Assembly (NCBI GenBank): GCA_017893485.1
Contig: CM030366.1
Span: 71,521,469-71,585,468, forward strand
Direction of reading: 5' to 3'
Origin: Hemerocallis citrina
Taxonomy: Eukaryota; Streptophyta; Magnoliopsida; Asparagales; Asphodelaceae
DNA length: 64,000 bases
The notes beneath the pieces were generated by a model. That model saw only the letters and a list, made by a program, of their open reading frames with translations, made no database searches and was not told the DNA's origin. Below are positions 1-11,723 of this stretch, in pieces. The position numbers and the translations under genes are program-made. Each line of letters starts with the position of its first letter. Position 1 is the first letter of the stretch.

Positions 1-958
1 AAATGATATTTTCTTTATGACATTTTGTTTATACAATTATACTTTATGTTTCTATACAATTTGAACTAGTATAGTTGATTTTACTCTATTTTGTGTTTAC
101 AATTTTTTTTACATTTATGTTAAGATTGAGTATATCAACTATGGTCCAAGTTTTCGTTCTTTTGTGAATTACTATTTATTGCCACCGTTTTCCAATTCTT
201 TAACATTTTAGATTTCTCACTTACTTCTATTTCCACATTCTAATTAATGATTTGACGCTTACTTTTGTAATATTTAATGAACTCCTTTTGAGTCTTTTGC
301 ATATATATATATTTTTGGTCTATTTTGCTCGTTACCCTTTAATGTGTTTTTCTAGTATTGATTATAATGTCAACATTCACTAATTATTATATGTCTTTTA
401 CATTCATTGTTATTAAAATTTCTTTACTTAGCTAAATTTGTTCGTATTTCTTTGTATCTTGACTGGTTATTTTTCAAAACTATTTTTTTCTGTATATACA
501 ACCTTTAAAGTTTATGTTTCTTTATTGTTTGTATGGTTATCAACCTTTTAATATTTGAGTTTTATCTCTTCACTTTTGACTTCTTATTCAATGTGAATAG
601 TCTTTCTATTTTCTTACGATTGGGGATTAATGGTTTATTTTGACTTCACTTTCCATTTATAATTGATCGACTATATATATTCATGTTCGATTTATTTATA
701 GAGTTGATAAGCCAAATTCTTATTTTGTTTTATAATGTCATTATTATTGCTTGCTATGGTTTTCGTTAATATTATTGGTATCATTATTATTATTGATATT
801 ACCATTACTATTATTATTGTTGTTTTCATTATTTTATTATTGTTGTTAATATTGAATTACCTTCATACAAAAAAAATGTCGAACCCAAATTATATTATGT
901 TTTACATTATTATTCTTACCAGTATTATTTATAAATTTTTTTATTGTTATTATTATTA

Positions 959-1130
959 GGGTTAAAGGGATATGAGCAACTTGCTCATTTAGTAAATGAG
1001 CAAGTGATTATGTGGCATGCATATGATACATTGGACAACTAACCCTTTTAAGGACTTTCCAATCACATGCATGCCACATCATCAATTGCTTATTTACTAA
1101 ATAAGCAAGTTGCTCATACCCCTTTTCCCC
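959..1130. mobile_element. Tourist/Harbinger-like MITE, 172 bp
   Basis: The two ends form imperfect terminal inverted repeats of about 65 bp (GGG..AAAGGG.TATGAGCAA on the left; its complement ends at 1130). The direct repeat TTA flanks it at 956-958 and 1131-1133, as expected for PIF/Harbinger MITEs. The site lies in (ATT)n, so the TTA match alone is weak evidence; the long inverted repeat carries the call. Confidence 0.75.
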
Positions 1131-1192
<62 letters not shown>

Positions 1193-1528
1193 GCATTATT
1201 TTCATGAATGTGTTGAATCATATTCTGTCATGTATGTATTATCATTATTATCAGTATTGTTAACATTTTTAATTGTATTATTATTACTATTACCAGTATG
1301 ATTATGATGATTTTTATTACTGTTATTATTATTGCGATTTTTATTTTTAATATTATTGTTATTATTATTTTTATTATTATTGATATTATTATTTTTATTA
1401 TTAATATGTGTTATTATTATTATTGTTATTATTATTTTATTATTGTTATTATTATTCTATTATTCTTGATATTATTATTTTTATTATTAACATTTGTTGT
1501 TATTATTATTTTTGTTAAAGCCCATTAG
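1131..1528. repeat. (TTA)n / ATT-rich microsatellite
   Basis: A nearly pure (TTA)n run at 1131-1190 is followed by interrupted ATT/TTG triplets to about 1528. Further ATT/GTT triplets occur at 735-950 and 2315-2425. The apparent ORFs here are repeat artefacts. Confidence 0.9.
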
Positions 1529-2639
1529 TTTTGATCTATAGCATATCTTTTAATTATTTAAATTGAAGCCAAACTTTATATTCATTTTGCATTATTTATT
1601 TATATTTATCTTGAGCCCATACTCTCCTTGATCCTGGTGTCTCATTCTTGTCTTCCTGCTCGGTTCGTCGATTGGTGTCATGTGGCCTACAGTGACATGT
1701 ATGTTGCTTGGGACATCACCATCGGAGTTGGACAGCGGAAGCGTGGTGGGCCCATAACCCACAGGCCCCAGGATTCTCTTGTTTCTTCTTCCCGGCATTG
1801 TTTCTCCCCTCTGTTCCTTGTATTCATCTTCATCTGTTGATTCCTTGATTGGTTCATTTCTTCCCTGTCCCTTCTCTCTGATTCCAGTTCTACCTACTCC
1901 CTATCTTGCTTTGTTATCTTGTGTTGTTTCTTTCCTTTTGATACTATTTATTTTCTTTCTTGCACTTCATTTGACATCGTTGTTATCCACTCCTTGCTTA
2001 TTTTGGTGTGCCACCATTTTGTCTTTTCACTTGAACCCCATGTTTTGTTACCCTCATAAGAGTTGCTTTGCTTTGTCCTATGTACCGCCTAAGCAAATTT
2101 CGAGGACGAAATTTTTGTTGTAAGCTGGGTAGGATTTGTAATCCCTGTTTCCTCAATTTCGTATTTTCTGTGTATTTTTTGTAAATTATTTTTTCCACTT
2201 TCAAATTCTTTTCTTAAAATGTATTGTCGGATCTCCTATTAAAGTTTATTTTTAATCAATAATTTTATTTGTAACTATTCACTATGATTTTCATATTGTA
2301 ATACAAACCCTATTTATGTTGTTATTATTATTATTGTTATCATCATCATTATTATTATTGTTATCCTTATTTTATTATTATTATTATGATTATTGTTATT
2401 ATCGTTATTATTATTATTACCCTTGATTGATAAAGTAAAAATCTATTTATATTGTTAATTGTATTTGTAGTATTTTAAATAAATTCTATATTTTAATGCA
2501 AATTACATTTTATTATAAATTATATTTTTATTGGTTCTTCTATCTCCCTAATGGATTTAAACCAGAATCCTAATACCCTATAAGCCTATCTCTTATTGGA
2601 TTTCATTCCCAATAACCCATTACCCAATAACCAATAACC

Positions 2640-2693
2640 CTATACTATAAATACCCTACACCCTAACCCTAACCCTAACCTACCCACTACTGT
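2640..2693 (+). promoter_or_regulatory. LTR promoter: TATA box plus telomere-like CCCTAA repeats
   Basis: A TATA box (ACTATAAATACC) is followed within about 15 bp by three CCCTAA units, then a C-rich segment, inside the LTR. In plants the related telo-box (AAACCCTAA) is a known promoter element near the transcription start. Promoter use here is inferred. Confidence 0.5.
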
Positions 2694-4390
2694 GTAACCC
2701 TAGCCGCCTAAACCCTCCCCTACTGTTCATCATACCTACCACCAATCCCCGAGCTCCTTCACCCCTCCTCTCAGCCTCGTCGAGCAATTCCCTATCATCG
2801 AGCTGCCACCTCTACCTCCTCCCCTCCTCCTTGTCATCCAGTCGCTCGTCGTCGCGACCTCCCGCTCAACCCACCTCTTCGAAGCCTCACCGTCAAACCA
2901 ACCCATTGAAGCATCGCCATTGCTGAACTCAAGCTCCAAATCTCCTCGCAGCCGAAGAACTCCAGACCCGTCGTCTTCTTCATCATCTAGTTCTCATCGA
3001 ACCCATCGACAGCCGAACCCCACCTTCGAGCGCCTCCCGCTCGAGCCACCGGCTCGCCTCCCCCTTGCGCCGCCGTCGCTTCCCGACCGCATCGCACATC
3101 AATGCCTCACCCTCATCGCCGCTCGCCCTCCGTCGAGCTCCCCTCGACGCCGCTGTCCACCTCCTCTATTTCATTTCTGAAAACAGAGCATCCCCGCAAC
3201 TTCTCCTCCTCCACGTTGTCAGCTTTGCCTGGCCTCCCCTGCCTCGCCACCCGTCGCTCGCCATTGCACTCCTCGCCGTCAACAACACGAGCCCCCGCTG
3301 CAGTCGACATCAAGTCTCCCGCCTCTCTCTCTCTCGCTGTCAAAGTTGAGGAAGGAGATGAAGCAGGATTGGCTAGTTAGTGTTTTTGTTGTTCGGATGG
3401 AGGGGATCTCCTTTTGGTGTTTGCCATTGTGTTGAACTGGGGGATCTGAGTTGGTTGTTGTTTTGGTGGTTGCTGTTTTGTCTCGGGGATTGGGTGTGTG
3501 TGTGTGTTTGCTGTTTGGAGTGTGGGGGATCCACTGTGTTGTGTTTGTGTGGTTGCTGTTGTGGAGTAGGAGATCGTGATTGGTGTTTGGTATTTGGTAT
3601 TTGGGTTGATCTGGAGTTGCTGTGGGTTGTGTGCCGTGTTACTGTTGCTGTTGGTCTTGTTGCAGCTTCCTTACAGTTGGTTGCTTCGTTGTGCACATGT
3701 AAGCGCACGTGTCGTCATTGGGATTCTTATCCCATTATTCTCTTTATATTCAGAATCATCTCCTAACAGGCAAGCATCTCATAAACTTATTTTTATTGTT
3801 TCTAGTTCAAGAAAATACTCATTGAAATTCGGCAAGTAGTAATCAAATTGAATATCATATCTAATTGAACTCTATTGTTTATTTATTGTACCGTGTTATT
3901 GATTCATAGTCTTCTCATCATGCTATTATTGTTGACTTCAATCCCAAACCGTAAATTTATTGTACTATTGAACATTCACATATGCTGCCTTGTCAATTGC
4001 TTAACTTGGTATTGAGGTTTCGACCCAGTTCCTGACACAGACACTTAAAATCTTGCACATAGAAATCGTAGTACACTTAGTCCATATATTGTTATGTTTT
4101 GCATGTAAACTGTGTTTTCCATATTTAATGAATTGGACCATGTATATTTCATGTATTGTTTAGTCTTGATATCATCTTGAAATTGTACTAGTGCTACCAG
4201 TCTCATTGATTGTACCTGTTGCATGAGTATTGATACCATCGTCCACATTGATCACATGCATGTTCATAAATGATTGTTAATAAAATGATAACAAGCCGGG
4301 ATTAAGGGTTGACTAGGGTAGTTGATAATATAGTGACTGTACTCGGGAATGTGGGGCCCATGTTTCCCAAATTATCATTATCGTCATTTT

Positions 4391-4495
4391 GCAAGAAATT
4401 GCAAATGGCCAGTGTTATCGTTATTATGCAAGAAATTGCAAATGGCCAGTGTTATCGTTATTGTGCAAGAAATTGCTCAATAGCCAGTGATTATT
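4391..4495. repeat. 37-bp tandem repeat, about 3 copies
   Basis: Units starting GCAAGAAATTGC at 4391, 4428 and 4465 give an exact 37-bp period; the third copy is diverged. It lies inside the 2137-5153 LTR. Confidence 0.8.
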
Positions 4496-5153
4496 ATTGA
4501 AATGTTATATTGTGCCAAGTACATGATCTATAGAATCTACCATCTTAGTCTAAATGAAATTGATTGTATGCATGGAACCTGTAGTATGGGATGCAGTAGT
4601 ACGTGCATTAGTTAGGAATTAAAATGAATAATAGACTTATAGACATAAATGAATATTGAACATTGACACTAATACTGAATACTAGTTATTAAACGTTGAT
4701 TCCTGATTCCAAATTATTGATTATCAACTTTTGATTTTGTTACCGTTTATCATTTATTGACTCCAATATCGTTCCAATTTCTGTTCTTGTTATATAGTTC
4801 TTTATTTCCTATTTTACTGCTTCCTACTACTTGTCGTCCGAAGCTTGCTCTAACAGGTACACTTCTTCTTTCTTTTGAGTTATGTTATACAGGTACAGTG
4901 ATGGGTAACCGAAAGGAACTCGTCGAACTGTTACCGCATTGCATATTCTCGAGTTTTTTGGTAAGTTCTTATATTTCAGATTTGGTTATTGAATTTTATT
5001 CTCGTTTATGTAATTATGTTTTTTGCGTGGTTGTGATTATTTCTTTTCATGTTGTTGAGTTAAGACTGGTACAGCTTATGGATGATGTTAAAATTATTCG
5101 CTGGGCCATGTCACGCGCTCGTATTCCCGTATTTTGGGAAACAGGGCGTGACA

Positions 5154-5186
5154 AGGTTTTTAGTGGTATTAGAGCCAGGTTTGACT
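5154..5186 (+). other. Primer-binding-like site after the 3-kb LTR
   Basis: TGGTATTAGAGCCAGG lies about 10 bp after the LTR end and resembles the TGGTATCAGAGC sequence pairing with initiator Met tRNA in many plant LTR elements. It marks sequence that normally follows a 5' LTR. About 300 bp of AT-rich sequence with no gene (5187-5486) follows before a copia fragment. Confidence 0.55.
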
Positions 5187-5486
5187 CTAACTAGTTTGTG
5201 GTTGTACCTGATTAGTTGGGTTTAACCGGTTTGACTCAACAATATGTACAACACGCATGAATCGCATGGATAATTGATAACCAACATATATCTGGATTCC
5301 AACATTTTTGATCCACTTTTTGATTCCTTCATATCCATTTCCTTCATTTCTTAGTTGTTTCGTCCCTTCCATTCATTCACATTCATTGATTCCTTACTGG
5401 GTATAATTTTATTCTTTTGTGCCCATATTCCTTTGATTCTGAAGTTGTCCATTCTTTTCTTCCCGCTATCTGGATTCTAACACGCA

Positions 5487-5863
5487 TAAAATAGGCCCCT
5501 AGAGCCTGGTTTGAGTGTTTTTGGCCTGTCATCACCAAGGCTGGTTTTCGTCAGAGTTCCCAGGACCATTCCATGTTTATGCGGTCATTATCGCAGGAGA
5601 GGGTACTTGTACTACTATATGTGGATGATATGATCATTACTGCGGATGACTCCACCGGCATTGTATCCACCCAAAAATACCTTTACCAGCAATTCCATAT
5701 GAAAGACCTTGGTAAGCTATGTTACTTTCTGGGTTTAGAGATTGCTCATGGATCTCAGGGGATACACATTTCTCAACAGAAATACACATCAGATATTATT
5801 TCCGCCGCATGTCTCTCTGACAGTCGATTAGCCGATATACCCTTAGAGCTTCATGTGAAGCTT
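5487..5863 (+). pseudogene. Ty1/copia reverse transcriptase fragment
   Basis: The frame reads K-stop-APRAWF near 5490, then the catalytic LLYVDDMI motif near 5606-5635, then LGKLCYFLGLEIAHG. This is the palm and connection part of a copia reverse transcriptase. It starts abruptly (gag, protease and integrase are absent) and is cut at 5863 by a solo LTR. The same element resumes at 9192: the frame VKL at 5861 joins directly to RPSIDGELLPDPTRYR after the insertion. The UAG in the usual KQAPRAWF motif and the missing 5' part make it non-functional. Confidence 0.85.
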
Positions 5864-8800
5864 TGTCACGCCCCGCTTTCCAAAATACGGGAATACGAGC
5901 ACATGACTGAGGCCCAGTAAATGATGCGAATATACCATTCATAAGCTGTACAGGTAACTCAACAACAAGATAGCAATAACAACCATGCAAGCATGTAAAA
6001 TCACAATAGGATAACAAAAATACATGACATAGTACATGACATAACCAACGACTAGAAAATACAAAGTAGTTACGGGTCAAACATATCCGGATTACAATAA
6101 AGAGTACATGGATAAAACATGAACTAAAACAACATGAAAATAAACAAGACTAAAATACTTGCTCAGCAACACCTTCGGGTAACTCTCCATCTGGGCCTGC
6201 AAGTATATTATTACAAAAAGAAGAAACAAGGAGATACTCGTTAATGCAAGTCACGGGCCGCAAGTGGTACAAGCTAACGTGATAAGTACAAAAACAAAAT
6301 AAGAAGTGGGAAAAGAGCAAGGAACCAAGAATCATGTAATAGGACAATTACAACATGCAAACAGGATCATGAACAAGACATCATGAAATAAGAGGTATAC
6401 ATGTAAACAAGTGAAAAAATCAATAGGAACATGTAACATGTAAACAAGTAAGCAAGTAACAAGTCAACATGAACGTGTGACATGTAAACAAGTAAACAAG
6501 TCAACAGGAACATGTAACATGTAATTGGATCATGCAAGTGTACGTGTTAATTTCATGTCTTTTGTTAATTCTATCTAGGTAGCACTTCATGCGTCCCATA
6601 CCACATGGTTGCTACATGAAATCAAGTGAACGTTTAGACTAGTGGTGGATTCTATAGGTCACGTACCCGGAAAAACATGTCAATTATATCTTGTATCAAG
6701 ATACGTGCAATGTAGAACATGTAGTGTGAACTTGTAACATGAACATGTAAACCTATAATTTTGCAAACTTGCAACTTGTAACTTGCAACTTGTATCGGAA
6801 AACCACGAGCTCCCGTCCGAGTACGCTCTTCTGTATTGCCCACTATTAAACCTTTACCCTTATACTCTGTCTTGTTATCGTTTTATTTCAATTAAACATG
6901 AACAATAACTACATGCAACAATAGGAACGGGTAACATAACAGGATCGAGTATCAAAACTTATGCAATGCATGAAACATATTTCAGAGTTTATAAAACATG
7001 TTGATGTGAGCAATGACATATGCAAATTTAATCAAGAATAAAAGATATTATAACAATATGCAAACTAGTAACAAGATAAGAAATTCATGCACAACATCCT
7101 GTATAGTTCTAAGAGTATATATGTGTGTATCGTGTTCATGCAATGCATATGATAATAAAGTATTCACGATCATATACGAATACGGGATCAACGGATTATG
7201 TATAGTACGAATAGAGTCAAAAGAATATACTTACGGTATTTTGCAAAGAAAGTTTGTACGAGAACAAACGAGTTGTACAAGGGAATACTTGCCTATTAGT
7301 CGACGATGATGATATAGAACACCAGAATAACGGGATCAGAATCCCGGACAGCGACGCACGTGTGGCAGCATTTCCAAAACAGCAACTCACAACCCAACAA
7401 CGAACTCCAAACAGCAATTTCCAACAACAACTCCAAATAGCAAACTCCCATCAACAACTCCAAACAACAGCAAACTCCTAACAACAACTCCAAAACAGCA
7501 ACTCACAACCCAACAACGAACTCCAAACAGAAACTTCCAACAACAACTCCAAACAGTAAACTCCTAACAACAACTCCAAACAATAGCAAACTCCCAACAA
7601 CAACTCCAAACAGCAACCCAAAACACCAACCCTGTTCTCTTCTTCACATCGACACAGAGAGGGAGAGAAAGAAAGCGATGGCGTGAGGGAGGATGAGCGG
7701 CAACCGGCGAGAGCGACGATGACTGGCGGAGGTGGAAGAGCGACGGCGAGAGGTAGTCGAGGTGCTCGGTTGCTTGAAGGAGGCTCGAGTGGAGGCAGCG
7801 GCGAGGATGGAGGTTGACGACGATGGCTCAAGGTGAGTGGCGCTTCGGAATGACGACGATGAGGGGGGGTGAAGTCAAGGGCGGTGGCTGAGAGGCGTAG
7901 GAGGTGAAGCAATGGCGAGCTTCGATGGGTGAGGTGCGGTGATGGCAGGGAGAGGAACGGGCGGTCGAGGTCGAAGGCGGCACTTCGGTGATGGGTTGAG
8001 TTCGATAATAGCAGAAGGAGGTGGAAGACGATGGTAGAGGTGGAGCTCGATGGGTTCTCAGAGGCAGGGATGACCGAGAGCGGGGGCGGTCGCGACGACG
8101 AGGTGTAGTCTGCAAGAGGGAAAGGTTGCTGGCGGTGGACTTGCGGCGCTCGAGCCGTGGTGCTGGTGGCAAGGCGAGGGGACTGGCGGTGCTCGGGGGT
8201 TCTCGGAGTGGATGACGAAGCTTGGAGAAAGGTCGTGGAGGAGTGGCGAGGACGAAGACGAGTGGGAGGGAGTCGCACGATGGGGAGGCTACTCAGGGCA
8301 TCTCGAAGCTTCGGCGATGGGTCCTGCGGTTGACAGGGAAGAGGAAGGAGGACTCCGATGCTCGAGCGGAGATGAGGTTCCCAGAGGAAGGTGACGAGTC
8401 GAGGCGATGGAGGGCGGAGCTTCGGCAACGGCGTCGAGGACTCGACTGGAGGAAGGAGGAGGATGGCGGAGGCGAGCGAAGAAGACGATGGCGGAGCTTC
8501 GAGCGAAGGTCGCTCGACGGCGAAGGCGGTGAGACCTGGGGCTCAGGCGGAGGATGCAGAGGTGGAGATGAGGCGTGCGGGGAAGGCGATGGAGCGCGAG
8601 GAGAGGTCGATGAGGCAGAGGAGGCTCGAACGGGGGATATGGGTTTTCTGTGTTATTTTTGGTTCGAAACAGAGAGTGAGGGAGAAAAGAGGAAACGGGG
8701 GGGGGTTAATATAATAATATAATAAATAATAAAGTATTAGGGTGCGAGAGAGTGGGGGGAAGTTACGAGGTGATGGGGAGTTGGAGTACGGGATTGTGCA

Positions 8801-9191
8801 AAGTGGGGGAAAAGTGAAGGAATTGTATACGGGTAAGTGTGGGATAATTCTGTACAAGTATGGGTACTGGGTTTGGGCTTTAATAATGGTTCAAGGAGAT
8901 CCAATAGCAGAATAGGCTTTAATAGATGGGCTCAAGGTAAAATAAAATAATAATAGTAATATTGGCTGGGTTGGGCTTCAACACATTTAAATAAATCAAT
9001 TAGGGAACTGGACTAAACTTTAGGCTCAGATCAAAATACAAACTTGGGCTTTTAATAAATAGTTAAACAATTGGGCTCATAAAATAGTTTGAATAATATA
9101 ACAAATAAGAAGGAATAGTTATAAGATAAAAATAGTTTAAAATACGGAAAAATATTTGAAAAAAAACGTATTAATGGAAACAGGGGTTACA
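5864..9191 (-). mobile_element. Solo LTR (3.3 kb), minus orientation, TSD AGCTT
   Basis: On the plus strand it runs TGTCACGCC...GGGGTTACA. AGCTT occurs at 5859-5863 and again at 9192-9196, and the copia frame is continuous once the insert is removed. It is the same family as the LTR at 2137-5153, in opposite orientation. No internal region is present, so it is a solo LTR left by LTR-LTR recombination. A GC-rich core (7640-8640) holds long open frames on both strands (up to 316 codons on minus, 8428-7478); they are Pro/Ser/Arg-rich and I treat them as compositional. Confidence 0.88.
7377..7620. repeat. About 115-bp tandem repeat of CAACAACTCCAAACAGCAA phrases
   Basis: The phrase AAAACAGCAACTCAC starts at 7377 and 7492 (period 115), with shorter internal repeats of the CAACAACTCCAAA type. 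It lies inside the minus-strand solo LTR. Confidence 0.75.
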
Positions 9192-9900
9192 AGCTTCGTC
9201 CATCCATAGATGGTGAGCTCCTTCCTGATCCCACTAGATACAGGCAGATTTTGGGATAGCTTGTCTACTTATGCATGACCAAACCCGTTATTTCTCACGC
9301 AGTTAGTGTTGTCAGTCAGTTTGTTTCTGCTCCTACATCAGTTCACTACGGTGCTCTTCTTCGGATCCTCAGATATCTTCGGGGCACTATCACTCGCTCA
9401 TTATTCATGACTTCTACATCCAAACTAGAGCTCATTGTATATTCTGATTCAGATTGGGCAGTTGATTCTACTACTAGAAGGTCTACCACAGGTTTCTGTC
9501 TATTTCTTAGTGATTCGCTGATCTCATGGCGAAGCAAGAAACATGCAGTTGTTGCATGTTCTTCCACCGAGGCTGAGTACAGAGTAATGACAACTACTAC
9601 TAGAGAGATTGTTCATGTTCGTTGGCTGTTATCAGATATGGGTGTCACTCTTACAGGAGATACTCCTCTTCAATGTGATAACCGGAGTGCATTGCACATT
9701 GCAAGCAACCCGGTCTTCCATGAGCAAACGAAGCATATAGAGATTGAGTGTCATTATGTTCGTGAGCGCTTTGAGGCAGGGACCATTTCTCTTCATTCTA
9801 TTACCTCTTTCCAGCAGACTGCAGGCTTCTTCACCAAATCTCATACTGTTCAGAGATTTCGATACTTAGTAGCCAAACTCACATTGTTTGACCCATCGTG
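9192..9900 (+). pseudogene. Ty1/copia RT tail and RNase H (continuation of the 5487 fragment)
   Basis: After RYRQILG a stop replaces a codon of the usual G(K/R)LxYL block. The frame then runs through the copia connection and RNase H: KPVISHAVSVVSQF, the catalytic YSDSDWA (about 9438), RRSTTGFCLF, and SSTEAEYR (about 9563), ending at 9900. The ORF start at 9275 is internal and not a true start. An LTR follows after 14 bp, so this is the true 3' end of pol. One gene fragment is split by the solo LTR at 5864-9191. Confidence 0.88.
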
Positions 9901-9903
9901 AGT

Positions 9904-10045
9904 TGAAGTGGGGGTGTTAGATATTATTATAGTCCCATATTGGTTGTATAGTTGTTTTGATATTTGTTCTCCTCCTATATATAGGTGGTATTGTACTTGG
10001 TTGAACTCAATTCAATAATCAGTATTATTTTCATCTCTCTGATTT
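9904..10045 (+). mobile_element. Copia polypurine tract and 3' LTR
   Basis: A GAAGTGGGGG tract precedes an LTR starting TGTTAGATATTATTATAGTCCC at 9915, with TATATATAGG near 9975 as a possible TATA box. The 3' boundary is not clear; 10045 is an estimate. No 5' LTR of this element remains in the window. Confidence 0.6.
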
Positions 10046-10151
10046 AACTTAAAATAGAAATGAGTTGTTTACAAACTAGAGATAAAAGGTCTAAAAGAAT
10101 TTTTTGATTACATAGGTGTGGATTCACGAGTATGCAATCCAACGTAGAGAT

Positions 10152-10990
10152 TGTTGGGATTATATGTCTTGCATACACATGTTCGATGAAGAAGACGATG
10201 AAGCGATGAGATGGATCAAAGCAAATGGTTGAAGATAGAGAAGACATCAGTCAGCAGCAGCAACTATAGTAGTTGCGGTCAACCATATGGGTTTATATGT
10301 CTTGCATACACATGTTCGATGAAGAAGACGATGAAGCGATGAGATGGAATCAAAGCAAATGGTTGAAGATAGAGAAGACATCAGTCAGCAACAGCAACTA
10401 TAGCAGTTGCGGTCAACCATACCTAGTGGTTGGTCAACCGACCACGTATAGGTTTTTCCTGGGAGGGGGACAGTTGACCAAAAGTTATATGCGTTCGACC
10501 GAGCATGGCTGATGGGTTTTTTGGGTGCAGGTCTGGCTGATTCGTTTGAAGCCCAACTTCGTCTTCAAGTTAGATCGTACGGTTCTCAACGTATGATTAT
10601 CTTTTCAGTATATATCGGATGGTTAGTATATCAAGTGCATCAAACTAGAGTTTCTCTAGATTTATATATTCATTGTAACGGCTCCAAGAAACAAATGATT
10701 TTATTGAGTGCCGAATAGGAGAAGAGAGTACTTCATCTGAGAAGTGAGAGATTTCTCCATTGTAAACAACAAGCAAGTTCTAGTTAGGCTTGAGAATTGT
10801 AATATTCTTGTATCTTCTCTAGTTGAAATAACATCTCGGTTCTTCCTTCCCCGAATTAAGGTGAAAGCCCCAACCGTGACAATTTTTGTATGCTTTGTGT
10901 GATTAGTGTGATCTTGTATTTGCTTGGTGGTTTGTGTTGATTGTGTCGAAGACTCAGTAAGATCCTCTAGAGGGAATAATTCCCTTAACA
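10152..10990 (+). mobile_element. Putative solo LTR of a copia-like element
   Basis: The segment begins TGTTGGGA and ends CCCTTAACA. Its last 300 bp have the look of a copia R/U5 region (GTGAGAGATTTCTCCATTGTAAACA, later ATTCTTGTATCTTCTCTAG). There is no coding sequence. I could not find a convincing target-site duplication (GAGAT on the left, TCTAG on the right), so the boundaries are tentative. From 10991 to 11243 I see only short degenerate GATACG/GGATACG repeats. Confidence 0.4.
10161..10421. repeat. 133-bp tandem duplication
   Basis: The segment from TATATGTCTTGCATACACATG to GCGGTCAACCATA occurs at 10161-10287 and again at 10294-10421, differing at only a few positions. It sits in the 5' part of the putative copia LTR. 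Confidence 0.9.
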
Positions 10991-11251
10991 TCTAGTACGT
11001 ATCGACTGGAATACGCGTCAGATACGCATCGGATACATCCTGAATATGTATCCCATAATTTAAATGAAAAAGGTAAAAATAAGGTCAGATATGTTTTGGA
11101 TACGCTAGGATACGTTTTGGATATGCGCCAGACATGTTTTGGATATGCAGAGCTATTTTCGTTTTTTTTTCCAGCCCAAAACAGAAAAGTCGGCTCAAGC
11201 CCAATCCATCCCCATCAAGTTCGGATTCACTTTAACATTACCACCTGAGCC

Positions 11252-11601
11252 TAGGGTTGGCATTCGGGCGCAAACCCAGCGGGTTTGCTAGTGTTGGGGG
11301 CGGTCCCGGGCCGGGTTGGGTCTAAATTCGGGCCGGTCCAGGCTGGGTTGTATTTTCGAGTAGTCAACTCGAACCAACCCACGAACCCACTTGAGAGGAT
11401 TGTATTTTATTTGGGTTTGGATCGGGTTTGTTCGGGTTGCGGGTTAAATGGGCCGGGTCGAGCGGGTTTAATTCACCATTTTTTGGACCCGGTCCGACCC
11501 CCAACTGTAGGCGGGTTTGACCCAGGCCCGGACCCAGTCATGGCAGTCTGGGTCGCAAGGCGAGCGGTTCAGGGCTAGGCCCGATCCTGTTGTCACCCCT
11601 A
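11252..11601. mobile_element. Non-autonomous hAT-like element, 350 bp
   Basis: The ends are TAGGGTTGGCATTCGGGC and the complement of TAGGGGTGACAACAGGATCGGGC, the TAGGGGTG.CAA-type hAT terminus. The interior is rich in GGGCCGGGT/GGGTTTG phrases, usual for such plant elements. The flanks CCTGAGCC (11244-11251) and CCCGAGTT (11602-11609) agree at 5 of 8 bases and differ by transitions, so they may be a decayed 8-bp target duplication. Confidence 0.6.
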
Positions 11602-11723
11602 CCCGAGTTGCATTGAATTGAATATTTTCCATATTTGGATTGAATTGAATATTTTTGTTTAATATATATATAATATTAATTATTTTTAATACTTTGATTT
11701 AGCGTATTCTAATGTACCTGTAA

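Larger units (their letters stand above)
1..2136 (+). mobile_element. AT-rich internal region (3' part) of a non-coding Ty3/gypsy-like LTR element
   Basis: There is no coding signal here; the open frames are low-complexity Leu/Ile runs from (ATT)n. The stretch ends in a block at about 2097-2136 (a TTTCGAGGACGAAATTT-type motif, then a G-rich tract) that in plant chromovirus-like gypsy elements lies just before the 3' LTR, and an LTR does start at 2137. Phrases near 421-470 resemble 45155-45195, in the internal region of the large element in the SULTR2 intron, so both are probably non-coding derivatives (LARD type) of related families. The left end is outside the window. Confidence 0.55.
2137..5153 (+). 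mobile_element. Long LTR (about 3.0 kb) of a Ty3/gypsy-like element
   Basis: It starts TGTAATCCCTG right after a polypurine-type block and ends GGGCGTGACA at 5153, right before a primer-binding-like sequence. The solo LTR at 5864-9191 (minus strand) is a diverged copy: its sense start is TGTAACCCCTG and its end shares CGTATTCCCGTATTTTGG...GCGTGACA. The middle (2700-3400) is GC-rich and holds overlapping frames with no recognisable domain. It is unusual that internal-type sequence lies on both sides of this LTR. Confidence 0.75.

Noticed and set aside
735..1528. Hydrophobic ORFs that could look like small membrane proteins
   Set aside because: They are translations of ATT/TTA microsatellites, in several frames at once.
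2640..2693. Interstitial telomere remnant
   Set aside because: Only three CCCTAA units, located beside a TATA box inside an LTR; a promoter motif is the simpler reading.
8021..8722. Arg/Glu/Gly-rich plus-strand ORFs
   Set aside because: They lie in the GC-rich core of a solo LTR, in several overlapping frames; composition explains them.
10147..10995. Target-site duplication for the copia-like LTR at 10152-10990
   Set aside because: GAGAT and TCTAG do not match, so the ends were kept tentative.
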